From Pseudomonas sp. 21 (GTDB lineage Bacteria > Pseudomonadota > Gammaproteobacteria > Pseudomonadales > Pseudomonadaceae): DNA of 64,000 nt. Positions 1 to 10,206 of this stretch are shown piece by piece (positions within the stretch are counted from its first letter, which is position 1; each line of letters begins with the position of its first letter). The stretch is from positions 473,331 through 537,330 of the forward strand of contig NZ_JYOA01000010.1 of assembly GCF_000955805.1 (NCBI RefSeq), written 5' to 3'. The translations under genes and the position numbers were made by a program. Under the pieces are notes generated by a model. It was not told the DNA's origin, made no database searches, and saw only the letters and a list, made by a program, of their open reading frames with translations.

Positions 1-112
1 CTTCACCCGCAGCCTCAAGGCTTACCGCGAGAGCTTCGCAGACAAGAAGGACGTGCTGGTGCTCGATCCGAGCAACGAGTTCTTCCGCTATCTGGAAAAA
101 GCTAAACCGTAA
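1..112 (+). CDS. hflC: HflC C-terminus (partial, cut by window start)
   Basis: The first 112 bases read, from base 2, as the end of a protein finishing DPSNEFFRYLEKAKP before a TAA stop. This is the typical C-terminus of HflC, the SPFH/prohibitin-like membrane protein that with HflK surrounds the FtsH protease and modulates its activity. Only about 36 codons are present. The following DUF2065, hisZ and purA genes are its usual neighbours in Pseudomonas, which supports the call more than the short sequence alone. Confidence 0.85.
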   Translation, partial: FTRSLKAYRESFADKKDVLVLDPSNEFFRYLEKAKP

Positions 113-219
113 GTCAAAGTCTCCGGCGGGCGGCAGCGCCCGTCGGAGAAATCGTGTTATCATGGGTCAGCCGGGAAATCCCGGCTTTTTTGCGTCCGCG
201 AGAATGATGTACGAGAGCC

Positions 220-405
220 ATGTGGCAGGAATTCGGCAAGGCGTTCTGTCTGTTGCTGGTGCTGGAAGGCATCCTTCCATTCCTGTACCCGCGTGGTTGG
301 CGCGACGCCGTGAGCGGGCTCGGACGCCTTGGCGACCGCAGTCTGAGACTCATCGGGCTGGGCAGCATGCTGCTCGGCACCGTCCTTCTTTACTGCATTC
401 ATTGA
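220..405 (+). CDS. DUF2065 (YjeT-like) small inner-membrane protein
   Basis: A 61-residue protein with two hydrophobic stretches (about residues 8-22 and 43-59) separated by a basic segment containing YPRGWRD, as in DUF2065/YjeT proteins. These lie between hflC and purA or hisZ in many gammaproteobacteria. Its function is unknown; the position next to hflKC suggests a membrane-associated accessory role, but nothing in the sequence proves it. The ATG at 220 has an ACGAGAG-type ribosome site just upstream, and hisZ follows 34 bases after the stop, so the genes are probably co-transcribed. Confidence 0.85.
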   Translation: MWQEFGKAFCLLLVLEGILPFLYPRGWRDAVSGLGRLGDRSLRLIGLGSMLLGTVLLYCIH

Positions 406-439
406 AGTGCCGCCCGGCCTAAAAAAGGAGAGAGGCGAC

Positions 440-1618
440 ATGGCAACGGTAGACCGCTGGCTGCTGCCAGATGGAATCGAAGAAGTGCTGCCACCGGAGG
501 CGGCTCGCGTTGAAGCAGCCCGCCGTCAGGTGCTGGACCTGTTCCAGCGCTGGGGTTACGAGTTCGTCGTCACCCCGCATATCGAATACCTGGAATCCCT
601 GCTGACCGGTGCCGGCCAGGACCTGGACCTGCGTACCTTCAAGGTCACCGATCCGGCATCCGGCCGTCTGATGGGCTTCCGTGCGGATATCACGCCGCAA
701 GTGGCGCGCATGGACGCCCACAGCCTGCGTCGCGAAGGTCCGAACCGCCTGTGCTACGCCGGCAGTGTGCTGCATGCCCGCCCGCGTGCGCTGGCCACTT
801 CGCGCAGTCCGATCCAGTTGGGCGCCGAGCTCTACGGCAACACTGGTTCGGCTGGCGACGTCGAAGTCATCAGCCTGCTGCTCGACATGCTCGAAATGGC
901 CCAGGTGCCGGATGTTCACATGGACCTTGGTCATGTCGGTATCTACCGCGGCCTGGCCCAGGCTGCCGGCTTGTCTGGCGAGGTCGAGCAGTTGCTGTTC
1001 GACGCCCTGCAGCGCAAGGCCGTGGATGAAGTCGCAGCGCTGACCGAGGGGCTGCCGGGTGAGCTCGCCGGCATGCTCCGCGCGCTCGCCGAGCTGTGCG
1101 GTAGCCGTGTTGTGCTGGACCAGGCGCGCGAAGTGCTCGCGGGTGCTCCGGCCAACGTCCAGGCGGCGCTGGCCGACCTGACCGCCATCGCCGACTCGCT
1201 GGCTGCGCGTTTCCCGCAACTGCCGCTGTACTTCGATCTCGGCGAGCTGCGTGGCTACCACTACCACACGGGCGTGGTGTTTGCCGCGTTCGTGCCTGGG
1301 GTTGGCGAGTCCATCGCCCAGGGCGGTCGTTACGACGACATTGGCGCCGATTTCGGCCGTGCCCGTCCGGCCACCGGTTTCTCTACCGACCTCAAGACCC
1401 TGGTCACTCTCGGCCGCGCCCAGCTCGACGAGCCGCGCACCGGAGTCTGGGCGCCGGCCGATGGGGCTGGCTTGTGGCAGGCGGTGCAGCAGTTGCGCCG
1501 TCAGGGTGTGCGCGTGGTGCAGGCGCTGCCCGGGCAGGATGCGGCTTCGGCTACCGAAGCGGGCTGCGACCAGCAACTGCTGGCTCGCGATGGCAATTGG
1601 CAGGTGGCTGCGCTCTGA
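440..1618 (+). CDS. hisZ: ATP phosphoribosyltransferase regulatory subunit HisZ
   Basis: HisZ is a catalytically inactive histidyl-tRNA synthetase paralog that pairs with short-form HisG in the first step of histidine synthesis. The 392-residue product opens [18 protein letters not shown] and carries class II synthetase-like motifs, including GGRYDDIG in its second half, but is too short to hold the tRNA-binding domain of true HisRS. An upstream in-frame ATG at 407 would add 11 residues, but the AAGGAGAG ribosome site at 425-432 sits correctly for the ATG at 440. It is followed by purA in the same direction. Confidence 0.93.
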   Translation: MATVDRWLLPDGIEEVLPPEAARVEAARRQVLDLFQRWGYEFVVTPHIEYLESLLTGAGQDLDLRTFKVTDPASGRLMGFRADITPQVARMDAHSLRREGPNRLCYAGSVLHARPRALATSRSPIQLGAELYGNTGSAGDVEVISLLLDMLEMAQVPDVHMDLGHVGIYRGLAQAAGLSGEVEQLLFDALQRKAVDEVAALTEGLPGELAGMLRALAELCGSRVVLDQAREVLAGAPANVQAALADLTAIADSLAARFPQLPLYFDLGELRGYHYHTGVVFAAFVPGVGESIAQGGRYDDIGADFGRARPATGFSTDLKTLVTLGRAQLDEPRTGVWAPADGAGLWQAVQQLRRQGVRVVQALPGQDAASATEAGCDQQLLARDGNWQVAAL

Positions 1619-2977
<1,359 letters not shown>

Positions 2978-2995
2978 TCCTCGGCTGCACACTGC

Positions 2996-3026
2996 AACGG
3001 GCCGCTCATGCGGCCCGTTGTCGTTT
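2996..3026 (+). terminator. Rho-independent terminator after purA
   Basis: Perfect 10-bp stem AACGGGCCGC / GCGGCCCGTT with a TCAT loop, followed by GTCGTTT. It lies 19 bases after the purA stop. Confidence 0.8.
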
Positions 3027-3122
3027 CCGGGGTTGGGCTTTGCGTAGCGGCACGCGCTTTGCTGGTGAAACGGATTGGCGCCTTTCGCGCCAGACATCCG
3101 TTACGTCCGGAGGAAGCCCGCC

Positions 3123-5057
3123 GTGTCCGCCGTCCTGTCTTTGTTGCGCAGTCGCTTGCTGCGTCCCGCTTTCATCGCCCTGGGAGTCGCGCTGCTGGTG
3201 CAGCTGGCGATTGCCCTCTGGCTTACCCGTAGCACTGTCGATGGCCTGGTCAGCGATCTGGGGGTTCACCTGGGTAACGAATCGCAACGCCTGGCTGGCG
3301 AGCTGGAGCAGGCCGGTCGTGAAGTGACCTCCGGCTTGAATGATCTTTCCGCGCGTACCCGCGAGCGCCTGGGCTCGGCGCTCTCCGCGCGGCTGGAGGA
3401 AGAGCAGGGCGAGTTGCGCCAGGGCCTGGAGCAGAGCCTGCGTCAATCCGCCACCGAACTGGCGCAGCTGTTGGCCGCCGTGGCGCCCAAGGCCATGTGG
3501 GACAACGATGCTCCGCTGCTTTCGGACTATGCCCGGCGCGCCCAGGCCAATCCGAACGTGCTCTTCGTGGTCTACGACGATCCGCAGGGCCAGCACCTGA
3601 CCCGCTACCTCAATCGCGAGGATGCACGGGTCCAGGCGCTGCTGGAGAAGGGCAAGGGCGAGCGCGCCCTGGACAAGGTGCTGGAAGCGGCCAGCCATGA
3701 CAGCTCGGTGTTCCTCGTCGAGGCGCCGATCAGCCCCAATGGTGTGGTCATCGGCACGGTGCGCCTGGGGGTTTCCACCGATGCCATCGAGAAGCAGATC
3801 GCTGCGCTGGACCAGCGCTTCTCCGCCCTGGTCGCCGGTGGCGATCAGCTGGTGGGCGATAGCCTTGCCGGTGCGGCGGCCGACAGCGCCCGGGCGCTGA
3901 CAGCGCGTCTGCAATCGGCGAGGCAGGCGGCGGAGGGCATGAGTCAGGGCGCGAAGGCATCCATCGAGGAAGCGGCGGGCACGCTGCGCTGGCGGATTGG
4001 TATGGGGTTGCTGTTGGTTGGCCTTGGCGTATTGCTGTGCCTGGCGATCGTGCTCGGTCGCCGCGTGGTGAATCGTCTGCGTCTGCTGGTCGAGGCGCTG
4101 AATGACCTGGCGGCCGGGGAGGGTGACCTGACTCGGCGTGTTCGGCTGGACAGCCAGGATGAGCTGGGTGAGATGGCGACAGCGGTGAACCGCTTCGTCG
4201 ACAAGCTCCAGCCCATCGTGCGTGAGGCCGGGCACGTAGCGCAGCAGACCGGGAGTGAAATCGCCGCGCTGGCCAGTCGCAGCGCCAGTGCCGAGGCGGC
4301 GGCGGACCGCCAGCGCAATGAGGTGGCTGGCAGTCTCGAGGCGCTTTCTGGCATGGCAGCGGAAGCGGAAATGGAAAGCCGCTCCATGCAGGCGGCGTTG
4401 GCGCGGGTCGGTGAGATCCGCAAGGCGGCGCAGGACAATGCAGCCATCGCTCGCAAGGTGGGGGGCCTGATCGAGACCCTGGAATCCCGCGTGCAGAATG
4501 GCGCCGGCGTGATCGAGCGCCTGGCGCGGCAGAGCGAGCAGATCGAGGTGGTGCTCTCGGTGATCCATGGCATCGCCGAGCAGACGAATCTTTTGGCACT
4601 GAACGCGGCCATCGAGGCGGCACGCGCGGGTGAGAGTGGGCGCGGGTTCGCCGTGGTGGCGGACGAGGTGCGTGCGCTGGCCAGCAAGACCCAGCAATCC
4701 ACGGGTGATATCCAGTTGCACATCGGTGCGCTGCAGAAAGGCGCGCGGGAGGCGGTGGCCGCCATCGGGCAGGCTCGCGAGCAGGCGGTGCAGGGGTTGG
4801 CCACGCTGCAGGACAGCGAGCGGCTGCAGCGCGAAGTGCAGAGTGCCGTGGAGGAGGTGCACGGCGCTATCGAGGCGGCCACTCATTCGGCGCAACAGCA
4901 GGCGGCCGGTGCCGCGGCGGTGCGCGGCCGGGTCGAGGTGATCCATGCTGAAGCAAGTCGCGCCGCGGAAGCGGTGAGTGCGACCGCCAGTAGTGGGCGA
5001 GTGCTCGATGGGCTGGCCGGTCAGCTGCGCGCCAGCCTGGGACAGTTCAAGGCTTGA
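3123..5057 (+). CDS. Methyl-accepting chemotaxis protein
   Basis: A transmembrane chemoreceptor that senses a periplasmic ligand and signals through CheA/CheW. I use the GTG at 3123 (644 residues) because TCCGGAGGAAG at 3106-3116 is a strong ribosome site for it; an ATG at 3075 would add 16 residues without one. Visible parts are an N-terminal membrane segment (about 11-33), a long periplasmic helical domain, a second membrane segment (about 295-315), a HAMP domain, and the signalling domain with the highly conserved [19 protein letters not shown] tip. There is no C-terminal CheR-tethering pentapeptide. From memory a similar receptor sits next to purA in P. putida but not in P. aeruginosa. 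The ligand is unknown. Confidence 0.92.
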   Translation: MSAVLSLLRSRLLRPAFIALGVALLVQLAIALWLTRSTVDGLVSDLGVHLGNESQRLAGELEQAGREVTSGLNDLSARTRERLGSALSARLEEEQGELRQGLEQSLRQSATELAQLLAAVAPKAMWDNDAPLLSDYARRAQANPNVLFVVYDDPQGQHLTRYLNREDARVQALLEKGKGERALDKVLEAASHDSSVFLVEAPISPNGVVIGTVRLGVSTDAIEKQIAALDQRFSALVAGGDQLVGDSLAGAAADSARALTARLQSARQAAEGMSQGAKASIEEAAGTLRWRIGMGLLLVGLGVLLCLAIVLGRRVVNRLRLLVEALNDLAAGEGDLTRRVRLDSQDELGEMATAVNRFVDKLQPIVREAGHVAQQTGSEIAALASRSASAEAAADRQRNEVAGSLEALSGMAAEAEMESRSMQAALARVGEIRKAAQDNAAIARKVGGLIETLESRVQNGAGVIERLARQSEQIEVVLSVIHGIAEQTNLLALNAAIEAARAGESGRGFAVVADEVRALASKTQQSTGDIQLHIGALQKGAREAVAAIGQAREQAVQGLATLQDSERLQREVQSAVEEVHGAIEAATHSAQQQAAGAAAVRGRVEVIHAEASRAAEAVSATASSGRVLDGLAGQLRASLGQFKA

Positions 5058-5082
5058 AGGTGCGTATGGGGCTGGCTTTTTT

Positions 5083-5164
5083 GCAGGAGCGGACTCTGTC
5101 CGCGATTTGCAGCAGGCCGGCTCCGAGCTGCCGGTAATCTATCGCGGACGGAGTCCGCTCCTGC
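5083..5164. repeat. REP/REPIN-type inverted repeat (GGAGCGGACTC class)
   Basis: GCAGGAGCGGACTCTGTCCGCGAT at 5083-5106 is mirrored by its near-complement at 5141-5164. Each arm is itself a small hairpin. This is the doublet organisation of Pseudomonas REPINs. Related copies occur at 43849, 46211 and, in other variants, elsewhere in the window. Confidence 0.85.
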
Positions 5165-5192
5165 GCAAGGTTTGAACTCTTGAAAATGCAGA

Positions 5193-5229
5193 AAACAAAA
5201 AAGCCGAGCAGTGCTCGGCTTTTTTGTTT
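5193..5229. terminator. Bidirectional terminator between chemoreceptor and tRNA genes
   Basis: Stem AGCCGAGC / GCTCGGCT (5202-5209 and 5213-5220) with A-rich sequence on the left and T6 on the right, so it can end transcripts from either side. It would stop the chemoreceptor transcript and the minus-strand tRNA-Leu transcript. Confidence 0.8.
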
Positions 5230-5234
5230 GAAGA

Positions 5235-5321
5235 TGGTGCCCAGGAGAAGACTCGAACTTCCACGGTGTTGCCACCGCTAGGACCTGAACCTAGTGCGTC
5301 TACCAATTCCGCCACCTGGGC
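5235..5321 (-). tRNA. tRNA-Leu (anticodon CAG)
   Basis: On the minus strand the 87 bases begin GCCCAGGTGGCGGAATTGG and end CCTGGGCACCA with encoded CCA. The anticodon arm reads CTAGG-TTCAGGT-CCTAG, giving CAG, which decodes CTG, the dominant leucine codon in this genome. The long variable arm (GCGGTGGCAACACCG) is typical of class II leucine tRNAs. It is identical to the copy at 5468. Confidence 0.97.
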
Positions 5322-5467
5322 ATGCTTTTCAGCATGGGGTGCGATGATCGCTCATCGTCTTGCGGTGATGCAACCCTTGGTTGCATCTGACGGTCTATCG
5401 TTCGGTTATCAGGGTTCCGAACCCGCCTGATAAAGCCTGTCAGCGACTGACTTTATCCTTGAATAAG

Positions 5468-5554
5468 TGGTGCCCAGGAGAAGACTCGAACTTCCACGGT
5501 GTTGCCACCGCTAGGACCTGAACCTAGTGCGTCTACCAATTCCGCCACCTGGGC
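5468..5554 (-). tRNA. tRNA-Leu (anticodon CAG), second copy
   Basis: Sequence identical over all 87 bases to the gene at 5235, including anticodon CAG and encoded CCA. This copy is promoter-proximal; the two are separated by 146 bases and appear to form one minus-strand transcript. Confidence 0.97.
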
Positions 5555-5617
5555 ACTGGAGTCGATGATTACTCATCGTTTCCGTGTTACAACATCTGTC
5601 TGACGCTGTGGGCGCGA

Positions 5618-5646
5618 ACTATACGGAGAGCGTTTTCGCTTGTAAA
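5618..5646 (-). promoter_or_regulatory. Sigma-70 promoter for the tRNA-Leu pair
   Basis: On the minus strand: TTTACA, 17-bp spacer, TATAGT, followed by TTCGCGCCC. Spacing is ideal and the GC-rich discriminator is typical of stringently controlled stable-RNA promoters. The -10 lies about 65 bases upstream of the first tRNA. Confidence 0.75.
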
Positions 5647-5759
5647 CCCCTGATGCGATAAAAAATTTATTCTTGCCCGAAGCTGACCGACGGGCGGATT
5701 TCGCGCTTCAATAAGCAGATGGCGAACCATACCCCTATATATAAGGTGACCGCACTTTA

Positions 5760-8489
5760 ATGGCCGATTGGCAAAACCTCGATCCCGAGGCCGCCCGCGA
5801 GGCGGAAAAATACGACAACCCCATTCCCAGCCGTGAACTCATCCTGGCGCACCTCGCCGAGCGCGGCGCCCCCGCGACGCGGTCCCAGTTGATGGACGAG
5901 CTCGGCCTCTCCGGCGAAGAGCCGGAAGAAGCACTGCGCCGCCGACTGCGCGCCATGGAGCGCGACGGCCAGCTCATCTATACCCGCCGTGGCGCCTATG
6001 CGCCGGTGGACAAGCTCGATCTGATCCTCGGTCGCATCGCCGGCCACCGCGACGGCTTCGGCTTCCTGATCCCTGATGACGGCAGCGACGACCTGTTCCT
6101 CAGCCCTACGCAGATGCGCCTGGTGTTCGACGGCGACCGCGCCCTGGCGCGCGTGTCCGGACTCGATCGCCGTGGTCGCCGTGAAGGCGCGATAGTCGAA
6201 GTGGTCGAGCGCGCCCACGAGACCATCGTTGGTCGCTACTTCGACGAGAGCGGCATCGGCACGGTCGTGGCGGACAACCCGAAGATCCAGCAGGAAGTGC
6301 TGATCCCGCCGGGCAAGGCCGGCAAGGCCAAGCACAACCAGTTCGTCCAGGTGCGCATCGACGTCTGGCCGAGCGTGCATCGCCAGGCCCAGGGTGAAGT
6401 GGTGGAAGTGCTCGGCGACTACATGGCGCCGGGCATGGAAATCGAAGTCGCCCTGCGCAGCTACGACATTCCCCACACCTGGCCCGAGGCCGTGGAGAAG
6501 GAAGCCGCCAAGCTCAAGCCCGAAGTGCTGGAGAAGGACAAGGAAAAACGCGTCGACCTGCGCGCCCTGCCTTTCGTCACCATCGACGGCGAGGACGCCC
6601 GCGACTTTGACGACGCGGTCTACGCCGAGAAGCGCAAAGGTGGCGGCTGGAAGCTGTTCGTCGCCATTGCCGACGTCTCTCATTATGTGAAGGTCGGTTC
6701 GGCGCTGGATGAAGAGGCGGCCAAGCGCGGCAACTCGGTGTACTTCCCCGAGCGCGTGATCCCGATGCTGCCGGAGATTCTCTCCAACGGTCTGTGCTCC
6801 CTGAATCCGCTGGTCGATCGCCTGGCCATGGTCTGCGAGATGAATCTCTCCAAGGCCGGCAAGATGACCGACTACCAGTTCTACGAGGCGGTCATTCATT
6901 CCCATGCGCGCCTGACCTACACCAAGGTCAGCCAATACCTGGAAACCCCGGATAGCCCCGAAGGCCAGCGCCTCAAGGAGCAGCTGCCGGCGGTGGTGCC
7001 GCACCTCAATACGCTTTATGACCTGTACAAGGTCCTGGTCGGCGCGCGCCACGTGCGCGGGGCGATCGATTTCGAGACCCAGGAAACCCGCATCGTCTTC
7101 GGCGCGGACCGCAAGATCTCGGAGATCCGCCCGACCCAGCGCAACGATGCGCACAAACTGATCGAGGAATGCATGCTGGCGGCCAACGTCGCCACCGCCA
7201 AGTTCCTCGAGAAGCACGCCATTCCGGCGCTGTACCGCGTCCACGACGGCCCGCCGCAGGAGAAGCTGAACAACCTGCGCCAGTTCCTCGGTGAACTGGG
7301 CCTGACGCTCTATCGCGGCAAGGGTGACCCGACCCCGGCGGATTACCAGAAGCTGCTGGAGTCCATCCAGGGGCGCCCGGACCTGCAACTGATCCAGACC
7401 GTGATGCTGCGCTCCCTGAGCCAGGCGGTGTACAGCCCCGAGAATGCCGGTCACTTCGGCCTGAATTACGAGGCCTACACCCACTTCACCTCGCCGATCC
7501 GTCGCTACCCGGACCTGCTGACCCATCGCGCGATCCGTGGCCTGATCCGCTCCAAGGCAGCATCCGAGCACGTGCAGCGCGTTGGCGCCAGCAGCATGCC
7601 GAAGGCGCGCATCTATCCGTACGACGAAGCCCGTCTGGCCCAGCTGGGCGAGCAGTGCTCGCTGACCGAGCGCCGCGCCGACGAAGCGACCCGTGATGTC
7701 ACCAACTGGCTGAAGTGCGAGTTCATGCGCGAGCGCGTGGGTGAGACCTTCCCCGGTGTGATCACCGCGGTGACCGGCTTCGGCATCTTCGTCGAGCTGA
7801 GCGACATCTATGTGGAAGGCCTGGTGCATGTCACCGCACTGCCCGGCGACTACTACCACTTCGATGCGGTGCACCATCGCCTGAGTGGCGAGCGCACGGG
7901 TCGCAGCTTCCGTCTCGGCGATACCGTCGAGGTAGTCGTGGCGCGTGTCGACCTGGACGAGCGCAAGATCGACTTCGAACTTTCCGACAACGTGCTCAGC
8001 GCGCCCATTGGCCGCAAGAAGCGTGGCGAGAAGGCTGAACCGGTCGCCAAGGGCAAGGCTGCCAAAGGCAAGGCGCCCAGGAGCGCAGTTGCCAAGGACA
8101 AGCCGGCCCGGGGCCCTCGTGCGGTGGCGGATGATCCGTATCTGGCTCCCGATGTTGCCGTGCAACCGCGCAAGCGCAAGATCGGCGTGGTCCAGGCACT
8201 GCCGTCGGTAGCCCCGGAAATGCTCGCCAAGGCCGAGGAAATGCTCGGCAATACCGATGTGCGCAAGAGCCGCGAAGTGAAGAAGGCGCTGCTGGAAGAG
8301 GCCAAGGTCGGCGGCAACAAGCCGGCAGCCGGTAAAGGCAAGGGCGCGCCCGCCGCGGGCAAGCCGCGCAATCCTTCGAAACAGAAAGCCCGGTCCGCCA
8401 AACCGTCCAAGCACCGCAAGGGCTCTGCTGCGCCCAAGGCGGGTGCCACTGGCGGCGCGCCGGCAAGCAAGCGTAAGGCGAAGAAATGA
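5760..8489 (+). CDS. rnr: Ribonuclease R
   Basis: RNase R is a processive 3'-5' exoribonuclease that degrades structured RNA and takes part in rRNA quality control and trans-translation. The 909-residue protein has an N-terminal winged-helix region, cold-shock domains, the RNB catalytic domain with DGEDARDFDD at residues 276-285 (metal-binding aspartates), a C-terminal S1 domain around GVITAVTGFGIFVEL, and a long Lys/Ala/Pro-rich tail from about residue 755. The basic tail is longer than in E. coli. The TGA overlaps the rlmB ATG, so the two are translationally coupled. Confidence 0.96.
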   Translation: MADWQNLDPEAAREAEKYDNPIPSRELILAHLAERGAPATRSQLMDELGLSGEEPEEALRRRLRAMERDGQLIYTRRGAYAPVDKLDLILGRIAGHRDGFGFLIPDDGSDDLFLSPTQMRLVFDGDRALARVSGLDRRGRREGAIVEVVERAHETIVGRYFDESGIGTVVADNPKIQQEVLIPPGKAGKAKHNQFVQVRIDVWPSVHRQAQGEVVEVLGDYMAPGMEIEVALRSYDIPHTWPEAVEKEAAKLKPEVLEKDKEKRVDLRALPFVTIDGEDARDFDDAVYAEKRKGGGWKLFVAIADVSHYVKVGSALDEEAAKRGNSVYFPERVIPMLPEILSNGLCSLNPLVDRLAMVCEMNLSKAGKMTDYQFYEAVIHSHARLTYTKVSQYLETPDSPEGQRLKEQLPAVVPHLNTLYDLYKVLVGARHVRGAIDFETQETRIVFGADRKISEIRPTQRNDAHKLIEECMLAANVATAKFLEKHAIPALYRVHDGPPQEKLNNLRQFLGELGLTLYRGKGDPTPADYQKLLESIQGRPDLQLIQTVMLRSLSQAVYSPENAGHFGLNYEAYTHFTSPIRRYPDLLTHRAIRGLIRSKAASEHVQRVGASSMPKARIYPYDEARLAQLGEQCSLTERRADEATRDVTNWLKCEFMRERVGETFPGVITAVTGFGIFVELSDIYVEGLVHVTALPGDYYHFDAVHHRLSGERTGRSFRLGDTVEVVVARVDLDERKIDFELSDNVLSAPIGRKKRGEKAEPVAKGKAAKGKAPRSAVAKDKPARGPRAVADDPYLAPDVAVQPRKRKIGVVQALPSVAPEMLAKAEEMLGNTDVRKSREVKKALLEEAKVGGNKPAAGKGKGAPAAGKPRNPSKQKARSAKPSKHRKGSAAPKAGATGGAPASKRKAKK

Positions 8490-9238
8490 GTCAGTGGGAA
8501 CAGGTCTACGGGGTCCATGCCGTAGAGGCGCTGCTGCGCCATCACCCGAAACGGGTCAAGCAGCTGTGGCTGGCCGAAGGTCGTCAGGACCCGCGCGTCC
8601 AGGCGCTGGTCGAGCTGGCCGGCCAGGCGCGCGTGCCGGTGGGTACGCGCGACCGCAAGGAGCTGGACGAGTGGGCCGAAGGCGTGCACCAGGGCGTGGT
8701 CGCCGAGGTCAGCCCGAGCCAGGTGTGGGGCGAGAACATGCTGGAGGAGCTGCTGGAGCGCTCCGCCGGCCCGGCGCTGTTGCTGGTGCTGGACGGCGTG
8801 ACCGACCCGCACAACCTCGGCGCCTGCCTGCGCACCGCCGATGCGGCGGGCGCGCTGGCGGTCATCGTGCCGAAGGACAAGTCCGCCACCCTCAACGCCA
8901 CCGTGCGCAAGGTAGCCTGCGGCGCCGCCGAGGTGATTCCGCTGGTGGCCGTGACCAACCTCGCGCGTACCCTGGAGAAGCTCCAGCAGCGCGGCCTGTG
9001 GATCGTCGGCACCGCCGGCGAAGCCACCCAGATGCTCTACGAACTCGATCTCACCGGGCCGACCGTGCTGGTGATGGGCGCCGAGGGCAAGGGCATGCGC
9101 CGCCTGACCCGCGATCATTGTGACTACCTGGCCAAGCTGCCGATGCAGGGCAGCGTGAGCAGCCTGAACGTCTCGGTGGCCACTGGTGTGTGCCTGTTCG
9201 AGATCGTCCGCCAGCGCCAGCTCAAGGCCGGCGCCTAG
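8486..9238 (+). CDS. rlmB: 23S rRNA 2'-O-methyltransferase RlmB (G2251)
   Basis: A SPOUT-class methyltransferase that modifies G2251 in the P-loop of 23S rRNA using S-adenosylmethionine. Its 250 residues show an N-terminal substrate-binding domain (YGVHAVEALL) and the C-terminal trefoil-knot motifs DPHNLGACLRTADAAG, MGAEGKGMRRLTRDHCD and MQGSVSSLNVSVATG. It overlaps rnr by four bases (ATGA). The same rnr-rlmB-rpsF order occurs in many gammaproteobacteria. Confidence 0.96.
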   Translation: MSQWEQVYGVHAVEALLRHHPKRVKQLWLAEGRQDPRVQALVELAGQARVPVGTRDRKELDEWAEGVHQGVVAEVSPSQVWGENMLEELLERSAGPALLLVLDGVTDPHNLGACLRTADAAGALAVIVPKDKSATLNATVRKVACGAAEVIPLVAVTNLARTLEKLQQRGLWIVGTAGEATQMLYELDLTGPTVLVMGAEGKGMRRLTRDHCDYLAKLPMQGSVSSLNVSVATGVCLFEIVRQRQLKAGA

Positions 9239-9245
9239 ACTCTTC

Positions 9246-9319
9246 TGTAGGAGCGAGCTTGCTCGCGAACGGCGTTGGCTCCGTGCCTGCACGCTTCGCG
9301 AGCAAGCTTGCTCCTGCGA
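9246..9319. repeat. REP/REPIN-type inverted repeat (GAGCGAGCTTGCTCGCGAA class)
   Basis: TGTAGGAGCGAGCTTGCTCGCGAA is mirrored by TTCGCGAGCAAGCTTGCTCCTGCG. The element starts a few bases after the rlmB stop, so it lies in the 3' end of the rnr-rlmB transcript and may stabilise or terminate it. Confidence 0.85.
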
Positions 9320-9351
9320 AAAGCCGATTGTTCAAATAATCGTCAATTTCC

Positions 9352-9380
9352 TTGCGCCACCTTCCCCCCTTCTCTAGAAT
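9352..9380 (+). promoter_or_regulatory. Sigma-70 promoter for the rpsF operon
   Basis: TTGCGC, 17-bp spacer, TAGAAT. It would give a leader of about 108 bases before rpsF. The leader (9388-9495) contains a small GC-rich hairpin with CCTCCGAGC, which could be the S6:S18-binding autoregulatory element known for rpsF operons; that part is a guess, since I could not fold it. Confidence 0.6.
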
Positions 9381-9495
9381 GTCGGCCCTTGTCGTCCGGG
9401 CAGGCGTTCGCGCGTGCCTCCGAGCGGCAAGGAAAAAATCATTCACTCCTTGTCTGACCGCTTTGTCGGCAGGCTGCAATCCGTAAGGAGCATTT

Positions 9496-9912
9496 ATGCG
9501 TCATTACGAAATCGTGTTCCTGGTTCACCCGGACCAGAGCGAACAAGTCGGTGGCATGGTCGAGCGTTACACCAAGGCCATCGAAGAAGACGGCGGCAAA
9601 GTCCACCGTCTGGAAGACTGGGGCCGTCGTCAGCTGGCTTACGCCATCAACAACGTGCACAAGGCTCACTACGTTCTGATGAACGTCGAGTGCACCGCCA
9701 AGGCCCTGGCAGAAATGGAAGACAACTTCCGTTACAACGACGCCGTGATCCGTAACATGGTCATCCGTCGCGACGAAGCCGTTACCGGCCAGTCCGAAAT
9801 GCTGAAGGCCGAAGAGAGCCGCAACGAGCGCCGCGAGCGCCGTGAGCGTCCCGAATCGAACGAGGGCGAGTCCGCTGACGGCGATGATAGCCGCGACAGC
9901 GCTGACGAGTAA
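9496..9912 (+). CDS. rpsF: 30S ribosomal protein S6
   Basis: S6 binds the central domain of 16S rRNA together with S18. [18 protein letters not shown] and the [20 protein letters not shown] core are diagnostic. The 138-residue length includes an acidic/charged tail ([15 protein letters not shown]...), the kind of C-terminal end on which RimK adds glutamates. Strong AAGGAG ribosome site. First gene of rpsF-rpsR-DUF2232-rplI. Confidence 0.98.
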   Translation: MRHYEIVFLVHPDQSEQVGGMVERYTKAIEEDGGKVHRLEDWGRRQLAYAINNVHKAHYVLMNVECTAKALAEMEDNFRYNDAVIRNMVIRRDEAVTGQSEMLKAEESRNERRERRERPESNEGESADGDDSRDSADE

Positions 9913-9941
9913 TCCCGGACCAGTATTGAGGAGCCACACAC

Positions 9942-10172
9942 ATGGCACGTTTCTTCCGTCGTCGTAAGTTCTGCCGTTTCACCGCTGAAGGCGTGAAAGA
10001 GATCGATTACAAGGATCTCAACACCCTGAAAGCCTACGTTTCCGAAACCGGCAAGATCGTTCCGAGCCGTATCACCGGCACCAAGGCCAAGTACCAGCGT
10101 CAGCTGGCGACCGCTATCAAGCGCGCCCGCTACCTGGCCCTGCTTCCCTACACCGACAGCCACGGCCGTTGA
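9942..10172 (+). CDS. rpsR: 30S ribosomal protein S18
   Basis: A 76-residue basic protein starting [18 protein letters not shown] and containing [19 protein letters not shown] and [18 protein letters not shown], the conserved S18 signature. It heterodimerises with S6 on the small-subunit platform. AGGAG lies 13 bases upstream of the ATG; the gene follows rpsF by 29 bases. Confidence 0.98.
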   Translation: MARFFRRRKFCRFTAEGVKEIDYKDLNTLKAYVSETGKIVPSRITGTKAKYQRQLATAIKRARYLALLPYTDSHGR

Positions 10173-10206
10173 TCGGGCAGTCGACTGGAATTGATGGATA
10201 GATCGC

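Noticed and set aside
5083..5164. CRISPR-like repeats
   Set aside because: The scattered GTAGGAGC elements are inverted doublets in separate gaps, not direct repeats with spacers.
5757..8414. 885-codon frame antisense to rnr
   Set aside because: Shadow of rnr; no ribosome site or domain.
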